From Paenibacillus koleovorans NBRC 103111 (GTDB lineage: Bacteria; Bacillota; Bacilli; Paenibacillales; NBRC-103111): 33,352 nt of DNA. Under the pieces are notes generated by a model. It was not told the DNA's origin. It searched no databases and saw nothing but the letters and a program-made list of their open reading frames with translations. Position numbers and translations under genes: made by a program. The stretch covers positions 1-33,352 of the forward strand of contig NZ_BIMA01000078.1 of the NCBI RefSeq assembly GCF_004000845.1, written 5' to 3'. Below, in pieces: positions 7,686 through 15,887 of the stretch. The first letter of the stretch is position 1. Every line of letters begins with the position of its first letter.

Positions 7686-8705
7686 ATGGCAGTGGTCGCT
7701 CTACCCAAAGTGAATGATCTAGGATTTTTCGAGATTCGGCTTGAATCGATTGGGGGACTTGGAGCTAATTTGGCAGGCAAAATGTTGGCCGAAGCAGGCG
7801 TTACAGGCGTCGGCTTGAATGGTGTCAGCTTTTCTTCCTATGGCTCCGAGAAAAAAGGGTCGGCGGTAAAGGCCCATATCCGGTTCTGTTTACCGGAGAC
7901 GAACATTCGCGATACTTCTCCTGTGGAACGCCCTCATGTAGTCGGCATATTCCACGAGTCGCTTTCTAAAACTGTAAACGTTATCAGCGGCATTTACGAG
8001 GATAGTCTTGTCCTAGTGAACTCGAAGAAAACACCTGAAGAGCTCAAGGAAAAGTTAGGCCTCATCGGCGGCACGATCGCCGTCGTGGACGCCATCGGCA
8101 TCGCGCTCGAAGAGAAAAACCGCGTGAACATGGCGATGCTGGGCGCGCTGTTCCGGCTTTGCGATTTCCTGGATCCTGAGTCGATGAAAGGCGTTATTCG
8201 CAAGTCGCTGGAGAAGAAATATCCCCAAGCCGTTCAGCCGGCATTGCGCACGTTCGACCGGGGCTACCACGAGGTGAAATTTCAGACGTTCCAATTGCCG
8301 GAAGATCAGCTTATGCCGGCTTTTGTGCGCCATGATACGCCTGTCCTTGGGTACGCCACCCAACCGATCGGGGGAACCATTACGAACCCCGGGAATAGTA
8401 TATTGAAAGATATCAGCATCTCGCGCGCGGGCATGATGCCTCATTTTGACGATGAGAAATGCATCCATTGCGCGGCTTGCGACAACGTGTGCCCGGACTT
8501 CTGTTTCGTGTGGGATGAGCTGGCGGACAAGAAGGGCCGACCGCAGATGTTCCTGCAAGGAATCGATTACCAATATTGCAAAGGCTGTTTGAAATGCGTG
8601 AAGGCTTGCCCGACGGAAGCGCTCTCCAGCGCTCGCGAAGAGGAAGGCTATGCGGATGGGCATCGAGTGCCTCACCGGTTCGACCGGGCGGTATTCGGCG
8701 CTTAA
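7686..8705 (+). CDS. 2-oxoacid:ferredoxin oxidoreductase, fused gamma-delta subunit
   Basis: 339 residues. Residues 10-190 are the gamma (catalytic, POR) domain: 'FEIRLESIGGLGANLAGKMLAEAG' and 'SYGSEKKGSAVKAHIR' are typical. Residues 245-320 are the delta ferredoxin-like part with two 4Fe-4S motifs, CIHCAACDNVCP (from Cys259) and CKGCLKCVKACP (from Cys298). In this superfamily the gamma chain helps bind CoA and the delta chain carries electrons from the alpha-beta active site to ferredoxin. The partner alpha-beta gene follows after 111 bp, so the two make a complete enzyme. The reaction is probably pyruvate (or another 2-oxoacid) + CoA to acyl-CoA, CO2 and reduced ferredoxin. The keto acid cannot be fixed from sequence alone. 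ATG 7686 has an AAAGGAG site. Confidence 0.9.
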   Translation: MAVVALPKVNDLGFFEIRLESIGGLGANLAGKMLAEAGVTGVGLNGVSFSSYGSEKKGSAVKAHIRFCLPETNIRDTSPVERPHVVGIFHESLSKTVNVISGIYEDSLVLVNSKKTPEELKEKLGLIGGTIAVVDAIGIALEEKNRVNMAMLGALFRLCDFLDPESMKGVIRKSLEKKYPQAVQPALRTFDRGYHEVKFQTFQLPEDQLMPAFVRHDTPVLGYATQPIGGTITNPGNSILKDISISRAGMMPHFDDEKCIHCAACDNVCPDFCFVWDELADKKGRPQMFLQGIDYQYCKGCLKCVKACPTEALSSAREEEGYADGHRVPHRFDRAVFGA

Positions 8706-8816
8706 CATTTGATTCATAGCGGAGCTCAAAGGCTACCCATAAAGCACGTATGCATTTCCTCGAATTGCATCGATCATAAGCTTTTCTTATAGAAACGGTT
8801 TAGGAGGGTGAGATCA

Positions 8817-11123
8817 TTGGCTATCGATTTCAAGCAAGAGACAAAGACGGGGAAAGTCGAGCAGCGGATGGTGTACGAGTCGGGCAACGAGATGGCGGCT
8901 TACGCGGCACACCAGATCAACTACCACGTGATGGGATATTTCCCGATTTCACCGTCTACGGAAGTAGCGCAATTCCTCGATTTGATGAAAGCGAACGGGC
9001 AGCATGACATCAAGCTGATCCCGGCGGACGGCGAGCACGGCTCGGCGGGCGTGTGCTTCGGAGCTTCGACGGCCGGCGGCCGCGTGTTCAATGCGACTAG
9101 CGCCAACGGCTACTTATACATGCTGGAGCAGATGCCGGTTCAATCCGGTTCGCGCTTCCCGATGGTTATGAACCTGGTGTGCCGTTCGGTTTCCGGACCG
9201 CTCAACATTCACGGCGACCATTCCGACTTGTACTACGCGCTCAATACGGGCTGGCCGATCGTGATGTGCCGAGATCCGCAAGCGGTCTATGATATGAATA
9301 TTATGGCGATCAAGCTGGCGGAAGATCCGGAAGTTCGTCTGCCTGTGCTTGTTGCGTCCGACGGTTACTTCACATCTCATCAGAAGCGCAAGGTACAGAC
9401 GTTCGCTCATCGCGCGGACGTGCATGCGTTCGTAGGCGAGCAGCCGATGCGCGGCTACCCGGATACGCTCGATCGGAACAATCCGATTACGGTCGGACCT
9501 TACATGAACGAGCCTGACTACATTAACAATTGCTACCAACAGACCGTGGCGATGTACAATGCGGAGCAGGTGTATGACCGCATCCGCAAAGAGTACCTTG
9601 ACTTGACCGGCCGCGATTATCCGATTCTTGACCTGTACCGGATGGAAGACGCCGAAGTGGCGGTATTCCTGATGAACTCCGCTTCCGAGATCATCAAGGA
9701 CGTCGTGGACCAGCTGCGCGCCAAAGGCATCAAAGCCGGCTCGATCGCGCCGAACATGATTCGTCCGTTCCCGGCCAAACAAATCGCCGAAGCGCTCAAG
9801 AACGTGAAGGCCGTTACGGTAGGGGACCGTGCCGATTCTTACGGCGGCCACGGCGGCAACATGGCGATGGAGATCAAGGCGGCGTTGTTCACGGAAGGCA
9901 ACACCAACACGATGGTAGTCAATCGGATTTACGGCCTGGGCGGCAAAGACTTCTATAATGAAGACGGCCACGCCTTGTTCCAGTTCGCGCTGGACGCGAT
10001 TGCTGCAGGCAAGGTGGAGAAGCCTTTCGATTATTATGGCCATAGCCCGGGGGATCCGGCGAAAGCGCCTAAACGCGTGCTGAACCCGATGAAATACGAA
10101 GACTTGAACACCGGCCTAATCACTGTGAAGCAGGACGAAGAAACCGGCAAGCTGAACGTGCGCATCCCGCCGCTCCGCTCGCTGACCAAGAAGCCGAAGC
10201 GGATCGCTCCGGGCCACGGCGCTTGTCCGGGCTGCGGCATTTTCTCCGGGCTTGAGCTGTTCTTCAAGGGCATTGAGGGCGACATCGTTGCGCTGTTCCA
10301 TACGGGCTGCGCAATGGTTGTTACAACGGGTTATCCGTACTCCGCTCACAAGGCGACGTACATTCACAACTTGTTCCAGAACGGTGCAGCCACCATGTCG
10401 GGTGTCGTCGAGATGTTCTGGGAACGCAAGCGCAGAGGCGAGCTCGACTACCTGAACTTGCCGGCCGACTTCACGTTCGTCATGATTACCGGCGACGGCG
10501 GCATGGATATCGGGATGGGGCCGGCGATCGGCGCGGCACTTCGCAATCATAAGATGATTATTCTGGAGTACGATAACGAAGGCTATATGAATACGGGCGC
10601 TCAGCTCAGCTATTCGACTCCGCTCGGCCACCGGACTTCCACGTCCAACGTCGGCTCGAAGCAGCAGGGCAAATTGTTCCAGCATAAGGATACGGCGCAA
10701 ATTATGGCCGCAACGAACATTCCGTACGTCTTCACCGGCTCGGAGTCGTTCCCGCAGGATCTGGTCAAAAAAGCGGCCAAAGCTCAGTGGTACGCCCAAA
10801 ACGAAGGTCTTGTGTACGGCAAAATCCTGATCACCTGCCCGCTCAACTGGCTGTCGGAAGATCAAGACGGCACCGAGATCATCGACTACGCGGTCAACTC
10901 GAACTTCTTCCCGCTCTACGAAATAGAGCAAGGCATCACGAACATTACGTTCAACCCGGAAGAGAAGAACAAGAAGATTAATGTAACAGAATGGCTGAAG
11001 ACGATGGGCAAGACGAAGCATATGTTGAAGCCGGAAAATGCGGATGCGCTGAAATCGTTCGAAGACGAAATCGAACGCCGCTGGAGCCGGTTGAAGGCGA
11101 AGCACGAGAATCCGTACCTGTAA
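8817..11123 (+). CDS. 2-oxoacid:ferredoxin oxidoreductase, fused alpha-beta subunit
   Basis: 768 residues. The alpha part (about 20-400) has 'YFPISPSTEVAQ', 'DGEHGSAGVCFGASTAGGR' and a second domain near 255-400. The beta part (about 460-740) has the thiamine diphosphate motif GDGGMDIG at residue 559 followed by 'YDNEGYMNTG'. Cysteines 470, 473 and 498 have the +0/+3/+28 spacing of the proximal 4Fe-4S cluster of pyruvate:ferredoxin oxidoreductases, and Cys674 in ITCPLNW resembles the fourth ligand in CPxxW of Por beta chains. All cofactor sites therefore look intact. TTG 8817 is preferred because AGGAGG (8802-8807) is 9 nt upstream; the GTG at 8808 touches it. A terminator follows. Pyruvate is the likeliest substrate. 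Confidence 0.92.
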   Translation: MAIDFKQETKTGKVEQRMVYESGNEMAAYAAHQINYHVMGYFPISPSTEVAQFLDLMKANGQHDIKLIPADGEHGSAGVCFGASTAGGRVFNATSANGYLYMLEQMPVQSGSRFPMVMNLVCRSVSGPLNIHGDHSDLYYALNTGWPIVMCRDPQAVYDMNIMAIKLAEDPEVRLPVLVASDGYFTSHQKRKVQTFAHRADVHAFVGEQPMRGYPDTLDRNNPITVGPYMNEPDYINNCYQQTVAMYNAEQVYDRIRKEYLDLTGRDYPILDLYRMEDAEVAVFLMNSASEIIKDVVDQLRAKGIKAGSIAPNMIRPFPAKQIAEALKNVKAVTVGDRADSYGGHGGNMAMEIKAALFTEGNTNTMVVNRIYGLGGKDFYNEDGHALFQFALDAIAAGKVEKPFDYYGHSPGDPAKAPKRVLNPMKYEDLNTGLITVKQDEETGKLNVRIPPLRSLTKKPKRIAPGHGACPGCGIFSGLELFFKGIEGDIVALFHTGCAMVVTTGYPYSAHKATYIHNLFQNGAATMSGVVEMFWERKRRGELDYLNLPADFTFVMITGDGGMDIGMGPAIGAALRNHKMIILEYDNEGYMNTGAQLSYSTPLGHRTSTSNVGSKQQGKLFQHKDTAQIMAATNIPYVFTGSESFPQDLVKKAAKAQWYAQNEGLVYGKILITCPLNWLSEDQDGTEIIDYAVNSNFFPLYEIEQGITNITFNPEEKNKKINVTEWLKTMGKTKHMLKPENADALKSFEDEIERRWSRLKAKHENPYL

Positions 11124-11143
11124 CATTAGCATGAGCAAGGCAG

Positions 11144-11184
11144 GCGGGCGCAATTCCGGCGACGGAGTTGGGCCCGCATTTTTT
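11144..11184 (+). terminator. Terminator after the oxidoreductase genes
   Basis: GCGGGC (11144-11149) pairs with GCCCGC (11172-11177), the stem continues through TCCG/CGGA, and TTTTTT follows. Confidence 0.82.
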
Positions 11185-11209
11185 CGAGCCGGAAGGAGGA
11201 GCGAGCATT

Positions 11210-11500
11210 ATGCCATTTGTGGCGCGTCATCGGGAGAGCGGGCAAGTATGGACGGGAATGCTGGTCAATTCTTATAAGCTGCCCTATTATGGTACGAAAT
11301 ATTGGGATTTCGAGGAAGATGCGACGGCGGGGCTGCCTGTTTTCCTGGAGGAGCAAGGGGCCGATACGCCGGAAGCGTGGCAGCTGATGGAGGTAGAAGA
11401 GGCGCAGCTGAAACGGTATAATGTGAAATTGAAGAACAGTCCGCTGCTGCTGTTGTACACAGACGAGGCGGGAACCGCCGACATTCGCAAAAGGGAGTAG
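11210..11500 (+). CDS. Small protein of unknown function (96 aa)
   Basis: I do not recognise the family. It is a 96-residue soluble protein with no signal peptide, starting MPFVARHRESGQVWTGML and ending in a charged tail. AAGGAGG lies about 10 nt before ATG 11210, a strong site that rules out the longer reading from 11168, which would run through the preceding terminator. Its N terminus resembles that of the next gene (R-H-x-x-[ST]-G near the start, then a Tyr-rich stretch and an acidic Asp/Glu segment), so the two may be diverged duplicates. It is 15 nt from that gene and probably co-transcribed with it and the aldose epimerase. Confidence 0.75.
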   Translation: MPFVARHRESGQVWTGMLVNSYKLPYYGTKYWDFEEDATAGLPVFLEEQGADTPEAWQLMEVEEAQLKRYNVKLKNSPLLLLYTDEAGTADIRKRE

Positions 11501-11515
11501 AAGGGATGATGAAGC

Positions 11516-11962
11516 ATGGCTATGATCGTCAGACATAAGCCGACCGGCGCTCATTACGTCTTGCTCGGGACCGGATTCGGCGCTTACAGCTCCCGAAATT
11601 CCAGCTTTCTGGGCGGCGACTTGTTCCCGGATGAAGACTATGGGGAAGTGCGGACGGCGGCTTTGTCCGATGCGCAAGGAAACATCCTGTGGCTGCCGAC
11701 GGAGGAGCTGCAAGTGCTGGAGGTCGACGGTCGTTCGGTCGAGCAGTTGCTAGGAAGCGTGAAGCTTAGAGCTGATAGGGATGGAGTATTCCGTCTATCG
11801 GAAGCGATGCACGGACGCGATGAAGGTGTTGAGCTGGATGTCTGCCCCGGCTGCGGGCATCAAGTGAAGTCGACGGCGCCTGAATGCCCTTCTTGCGGCC
11901 TTACCCTGATCAGCACAGCGATGGAACCGGATGAAACCGAGGGAGGAACGGAATCGAGATGA
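11516..11962 (+). CDS. Zinc-ribbon protein of unknown function (148 aa)
   Basis: A 148-residue soluble protein. The N-terminal 80 residues start MAMIVRHKPTGAHYVLL and look related to the preceding small protein. The C terminus holds CPGCGHQV and CPSCGLTL, two CxxC knuckles about 12 residues apart that form a treble-clef or zinc-ribbon, then an acidic tail. Zinc ribbons of this sort bind nucleic acid or protein partners; nothing here shows which. GAAGGGATG gives the ribosome binding site before ATG 11516. Its stop overlaps the start of the aldose epimerase (ATGA), indicating translational coupling. Function unknown. Confidence 0.8.
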   Translation: MAMIVRHKPTGAHYVLLGTGFGAYSSRNSSFLGGDLFPDEDYGEVRTAALSDAQGNILWLPTEELQVLEVDGRSVEQLLGSVKLRADRDGVFRLSEAMHGRDEGVELDVCPGCGHQVKSTAPECPSCGLTLISTAMEPDETEGGTESR

Positions 11963-12963
11963 GTGTAGAAGCGTGGAAAGGTACATACCAAGGCGAGCAG
12001 GCCGTGTGGCTGAAGGCCGGCGCCTATGAAGCCGCCGTCCTGCCGGGCGTCGGCGCGAATTTGATCGCGCTCCGCGATGTGGAGCGCGGTTATGCGTTGC
12101 TGCGGGAGCCGCAGCCGGAGGAGATGGCCGGGTTCAAGGCCTCTCCGATGGTGCACGGCATCCCTGTGCTCTTCCCGCCGAACCGGTATGACGGCGGGAG
12201 GTTCGAGGTGCAGGGAACGGAGTATGCGTTCCCCGTCAATGAGCCTGCGACCGGCAACCACCTGCACGGCTTATGCTACGACCAGCCCTGGGAGACGGTC
12301 GACATCGGCTCGAACGGGCAGGAGAGCTACGCGCAGTTCGAGTTCAAGCGAGGAGAAGGCGACGAGTCGTATACGTGGTTTCCCCATCCCTTCCGCTTGA
12401 CGCTGCGCTATTCGCTGACGGCCGCCGGCCTGGTTCAGCAGATTGGCGTGTACAACGATAGCGACAAACCGATGCCCTGTATGCTGGGCTTCCACACGGC
12501 GGTCAACGCGCCGTTCGCGCCGGGCAGCACGACAAGCGACTGCTCGTTCACGATGTCGATCGGCGAGCGCTGGGAGCTGGACGGCCGTATGCTGCCGACG
12601 GAACGAACGCAGCCGCTGTCGGCGTTCGAGCAGGCATTCGGCAGTGAAGGCGCCGGTGCATCGCCATTTACCGAGGCGATGGACAATCATTACAGCGCCA
12701 AGCCGGGACCGAGCGGCAACCGTATGGTTCTGACCGATAGCCGAGCGCGTGCGCGTCTCGTGTATGACGCCGGCATGGCGTACAAGCAGTGGATGATCTG
12801 GAATGACGGCGCTCGCGGAGGTTTCTTCTGCCCGGAGCCGCAGATCAACATGGTCAATGCGCCGAACCTCAGCCTGCCGGCCGAGCAGACGGGGCTTGTC
12901 CTGCTGGAGCCGGGATGCAGCTGGAGCGGCTCGAGCCGGCTGTATGTGGAGTCGATCGATTAA
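11959..12963 (+). CDS. Aldose 1-epimerase (galactose mutarotase family)
   Basis: 334 residues, normal length for the family, cytoplasmic. It interconverts alpha and beta anomers of aldoses. Visible family features: 'PMVHGIPVLFPPNR' (sugar-pocket loop), 'GNHLHGLCYDQPW' with the first conserved His, 'GFHTAVNAPF' with the catalytic His, and 'CPEPQINMVNAPN' with the catalytic Glu, followed by 'L.PGCSWSGSSRLYVE'. It starts at ATG 11959 overlapping the upstream stop by 4 bp, with GAGGGAGGAA upstream. The exact sugar is not readable. A terminator follows at 13004. Its neighbour downstream is a uronate operon, so a link to sugar use is plausible. Confidence 0.92.
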   Translation: MSVEAWKGTYQGEQAVWLKAGAYEAAVLPGVGANLIALRDVERGYALLREPQPEEMAGFKASPMVHGIPVLFPPNRYDGGRFEVQGTEYAFPVNEPATGNHLHGLCYDQPWETVDIGSNGQESYAQFEFKRGEGDESYTWFPHPFRLTLRYSLTAAGLVQQIGVYNDSDKPMPCMLGFHTAVNAPFAPGSTTSDCSFTMSIGERWELDGRMLPTERTQPLSAFEQAFGSEGAGASPFTEAMDNHYSAKPGPSGNRMVLTDSRARARLVYDAGMAYKQWMIWNDGARGGFFCPEPQINMVNAPNLSLPAEQTGLVLLEPGCSWSGSSRLYVESID

Positions 12964-13003
12964 GATTCCTACTTAATACCCGAACGGGTCAGTTGCCTAA
13001 TCT

Positions 13004-13046
13004 AAAGGAGCAAGCGTCTCAGTGAATGGAGAGCTTGCTCCTTTTT
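13004..13046 (+). terminator. Terminator after the aldose epimerase gene
   Basis: AAAGGAGCAAGC (13004-13015) pairs perfectly with GCTTGCTCCTTT (13033-13044), with an inner TCTC/GAGA pair, followed by a T run. Confidence 0.9.
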
Positions 13047-13167
13047 AATAGTGTGCCTTAGTACAGCGCTTAGTACAGCGGTCCGTAGCCAATGACTGCG
13101 CTTTTTGCTGGATGGAACCCGGTCCGACGCCTGGGAATAAGCCGAATGGGAATAATTGTCGATGCAC
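13045..13167 (-). CDS. Possible small Phe/Gly/Pro-rich protein (40 aa)
   Basis: Weakly supported. On the minus strand AAAGGGG (13175-13181) sits 7 nt before a GTG at 13167 that opens 40 codons. The product begins MHRQLFPFGLFPGVGPG, a pattern seen in short spore- or surface-associated proteins of Bacillota, and ends in a repeated RCTK motif encoded by the 12-bp tandem repeat at 13057-13080. No promoter was found. It could be a chance reading in non-coding DNA. Confidence 0.25.
   Translation of the reverse strand: MHRQLFPFGLFPGVGPGSIQQKAQSLATDRCTKRCTKAHY
13057..13080. repeat. 12-bp tandem repeat, two copies
   Basis: CTTAGTACAGCG is present twice in a row with no mismatch. It lies in the 490-bp gap between the aldose epimerase and kduI. 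The rest of the gap holds a terminator, the possible small minus-strand gene and the kduI promoter region. Confidence 0.9.
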
Positions 13168-13323
13168 AGAAATGCCCCTTTCTTCAGGTTGATCCGCTTG
13201 TACGACATGGTTATGTTTGGGCTGGGATGGTGCGCGTAAGTTCCCTATAGTGTATGTGGGCGAACGCCGATTGTATGGGCGAACACCGCGTAGACCGTGC
13301 CTATGCGGATCACTTTTTCTGAC

Positions 13324-13359
13324 AACTAAAGTAAACCTTGATAAAACTAAAATAAACCT
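13324..13359 (+). promoter_or_regulatory. Direct-repeat operator candidate upstream of kduI
   Basis: AACTAAAGTAAACCT (13324-13338) and AACTAAAATAAACCT (13345-13359) match at 14 of 15 bases with a 21-bp period, i.e. two helical turns, so both face the same side of the DNA. They end 3 bp before the proposed -35. DeoR-family regulators often bind repeated half-sites, and a DeoR gene is second in this operon, so this is the natural candidate site (inference). Confidence 0.6.
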
Positions 13360-13362
13360 ACA

Positions 13363-13391
13363 TGTACATAAATGAACGTTCGTAGTACAAT
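13363..13391 (+). promoter_or_regulatory. Promoter of the kduI operon
   Basis: TGTACA (13363-13368) and TACAAT (13386-13391) with a 17-bp spacer, about 60 nt before the kduI ATG and directly after the direct repeats. Confidence 0.55.
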
Positions 13392-13450
13392 AAAGCGGTA
13401 GCAAGCTTATAGGAAGACCCATCAAACTCTAACCACGGAGGAATTTTCAA

Positions 13451-14284
13451 ATGGAAGTCCGTTACGCTCTGAGCCCGCAAGAAACGAAAATGTTGGATAC
13501 CGACCGCCTGCGTCAGCAATATTTGATACCTTCGCTGTTCGTGCCGGGTCGATTGCAAATGACGTATACGCATGTAGATCGTTTTATCGTTGGCGGGGCA
13601 ATCCCCACGTCCGAGCCTCTGAAGCTGGAAGCCGACCGCAAAGAAACCGGAGCTGACTTTTTCCTGGAGCGCCGCGAAATCGGCATCATCAATGTCGGTC
13701 CGCAGGGAATCGTTTCCGTTGACGGGGTTGAGCATATACTCGAGCCCAAGGACTGCCTATATATCGGACGCGGCAGCAGGGAAGTGACATTCCACAGCGC
13801 GGATGCTTCGAATCCGGCTCGGTTTTATTTCAACTCCACGCCGGCTCACCAGACGTATCCGACCGTGCATGTGGCGATCAGCAAGGCGGAGCCGCAGCAT
13901 CTGGGCGCCCCGGCGACATCCAACGAGCGCACGATTTACAAGTACATTCACCAGAACGGCATCCAGAGCTGCCAGCTTGTCATGGGCATGACGCTGCTAA
14001 AACCGAACAACATGTGGAATACGATGCCTTGCCATACGCATAACCGCCGTTCTGAAATTTATTTCTATTTCGACATGCCGGAAGACGGCGTCGTCTTCCA
14101 CTTGATGGGCGAGCCGCAAGAAACGCGTCACCTCGTTGTGCGCAACGAACAAGCGATTATATCCCCGAGCTGGTCCATTCACAGCGGTGTAGGAACGAGC
14201 AACTACACGTTCATCTGGGGCATGGCCGGCGAAAACCAGGAATTTGCGGACATGGATGCGGTCGCCATGAAGGATTTGAGGTAA
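13451..14284 (+). CDS. kduI: 5-keto-4-deoxyuronate isomerase KduI
   Basis: 277 residues, one shorter than E. coli KduI. It converts 5-keto-4-deoxyuronate (from unsaturated uronates released by pectin, alginate-like or glycosaminoglycan lyases) to 2,5-diketo-3-deoxygluconate. The cupin zinc site is complete: His195, His197, Glu202 (within CHTHNRRSEIYFYF) and His244 (SIHSGVG), each one position lower than the known ligands His196, His198, Glu203 and His245 of the E. coli enzyme. ATG 13451 has GGAGG about 10 nt upstream. It is first of an operon with a regulator and KduD, which uses the KduI product. Confidence 0.96.
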   Translation: MEVRYALSPQETKMLDTDRLRQQYLIPSLFVPGRLQMTYTHVDRFIVGGAIPTSEPLKLEADRKETGADFFLERREIGIINVGPQGIVSVDGVEHILEPKDCLYIGRGSREVTFHSADASNPARFYFNSTPAHQTYPTVHVAISKAEPQHLGAPATSNERTIYKYIHQNGIQSCQLVMGMTLLKPNNMWNTMPCHTHNRRSEIYFYFDMPEDGVVFHLMGEPQETRHLVVRNEQAIISPSWSIHSGVGTSNYTFIWGMAGENQEFADMDAVAMKDLR

Positions 14285-15052
14285 ATGACATTTCCGCCGC
14301 TTAAGCGACATGAGAAAATAATGGAGCTGCTGTTCGGCAGCGGCGAGGTTAAGGTGAACGAGCTCAGCGCGTTGCTCGATGTTACGGGCAAGACGATCCG
14401 CGAGGATCTCGAACGGCTGGAGGAGCAAGGGCTGCTCGTCCGCGTGCATGGCGGCGCCTTGCTCAAAAACCGCAGCGACCTTGGCTTGCTGCCACAGCAG
14501 GCGCCGAATGCCCGGCATTTGCCGGAAAAAGCCGACGTTGCTCGAATTGCGGTGCAGCTCATCGAGCCGAACGATATCATCGCGCTCGATGGGGGCAGCA
14601 CAACGCTCGAGATGGCCAAGCTGCTCGACAACGTACCGCTCACGGTGCTGACGAACGATTTGTTCATCATCGCCGAGCTGGCGCGCAAGGATCGCATTCG
14701 GCTGATCGTTCCCGGCGGCCACCGCAACCGGAATATGCTGGTCAGTCCGGAGGCGGTGACGTTTATGGCCCGGCTCAATATCCGCAAGGCGTTTTTGTCG
14801 GCGACGGCCATTCATCCCGAGTACGGCATGACGATTTATACAGGCGAGCTGTTGGATCAGAAACAGGCGATGCTGGAGGCGGCGGAACGGGCTTATTGCG
14901 TGGCGGATCATACGAAGTTTGACAAATGCGCGTTGCTTACGTTCGCCAAGCTGAATGAGGTGTATGCGCTCATTACAGACAGCGGACTTACGTCTGAGAT
15001 GGCGGAGAAATACGAAGCGGTCGGAGCCAAGCTGATTCGGGGACCTTTGTAA
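14285..15052 (+). CDS. DeoR family transcriptional regulator
   Basis: 255 residues, standard DeoR/GlpR size. Residues about 8-57 are a winged helix ('VKVNELSALLDVTGKTIREDLERLEEQ' then 'GLLVRVHGGA', the DeoR hallmark). Residues 75-235 are the DeoRC sugar-phosphate sensor, with 'DGGSTTLEMAKLL', 'VLTNDLFII' and 'CVADHTKF'. The ATG begins right after the kduI stop codon with no gap, so it is translationally linked and probably controls its own operon. The direct repeats at 13324-13359 are the likely target. The inducer should be a uronate intermediate such as a phosphorylated or keto-deoxy sugar (inference). Confidence 0.92.
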   Translation: MTFPPLKRHEKIMELLFGSGEVKVNELSALLDVTGKTIREDLERLEEQGLLVRVHGGALLKNRSDLGLLPQQAPNARHLPEKADVARIAVQLIEPNDIIALDGGSTTLEMAKLLDNVPLTVLTNDLFIIAELARKDRIRLIVPGGHRNRNMLVSPEAVTFMARLNIRKAFLSATAIHPEYGMTIYTGELLDQKQAMLEAAERAYCVADHTKFDKCALLTFAKLNEVYALITDSGLTSEMAEKYEAVGAKLIRGPL

Positions 15053-15073
15053 CGGGAAGGATGAGAGAGCTGT

Positions 15074-15829
15074 ATGGAATTGTTTAATTTGAACGGGAAA
15101 GTCGCTCTTGTCACGGGAGCGGCGCGCGGGCTCGGAGCCGGCATGTCGCTTGGGCTGGCCAAGGCGGGTGCCGACCTCGTCATCGTGACGAGCAGCACGA
15201 AGAGTGACGAGCTGGAAGCGCAAATTCGCGATTTGGGTCGTCGCGTCCATACCGTAACCGCCGATCTCGGCGACGAAAGCGAGCTGCCTCGCGTAGTGGA
15301 AGAGACGCTGGCCGCGATGGGGCGGATCGACATCCTCGTGAACAATGCCGGCATCATCCGCCGCACGCCGGCAGCCGACCATAGCGCTAGCGACTGGCAT
15401 GCGGTGATGGACTTGAACCTGAACAGCGTCTTTTTTCTGTGCCAGCTAGTGGGGCGGGAGATGATCAAACAAGGCTCGGGCAAAATCATCAATATTGCTT
15501 CGGTGCTGACGTTCCAAGGCGGCATTAATGTCCCGGGTTACACAGCGGCGAAGCATGGTGTTGCGGGTATCACGAAGGCGTTAGCCAATGAGTGGGCCGG
15601 CAAAGGCATATGCGTCAACGCGATCGCCCCGGGCTACATGGCGACCGACAATACGACGGCGCTCCGGGCTGACGAGGAACGCAACACGCAAATATTGGCC
15701 CGCATCCCGGCCGGACGCTGGGGGACAATCGAGGACCTGCAAGGGCCGGTCGTGTTCCTGGCTTCCGCAGCGTCGGATTACATGAACGGGCATGTGCTAT
15801 GCGTGGACGGCGGCTGGATGGCTCGATAG
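15074..15829 (+). CDS. kduD: 2-deoxy-D-gluconate 3-dehydrogenase KduD
   Basis: 251-residue classical short-chain dehydrogenase. It shows the cofactor motif TGAARGLG near residue 15, NNAG near 92, and the catalytic Ser143, Tyr156 and Lys160 (YTAAK). The start MELFNLNGKVALVTGA and the ending 'NGHVLCVDGGWMAR' are characteristic of KduD, which reduces 2,5-diketo-3-deoxygluconate to 2-keto-3-deoxygluconate with NADH. Its place two genes after kduI supports the call. KDG kinase and aldolase genes are not in the window, so the pathway must be finished elsewhere. Confidence 0.93.
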   Translation: MELFNLNGKVALVTGAARGLGAGMSLGLAKAGADLVIVTSSTKSDELEAQIRDLGRRVHTVTADLGDESELPRVVEETLAAMGRIDILVNNAGIIRRTPAADHSASDWHAVMDLNLNSVFFLCQLVGREMIKQGSGKIINIASVLTFQGGINVPGYTAAKHGVAGITKALANEWAGKGICVNAIAPGYMATDNTTALRADEERNTQILARIPAGRWGTIEDLQGPVVFLASAASDYMNGHVLCVDGGWMAR

Positions 15830-15887
15830 CTGGAGAATGACGTGAAGGAAGTCCGAAAGACTCAAATTAGGAGAGGCGGAGAGAGCG

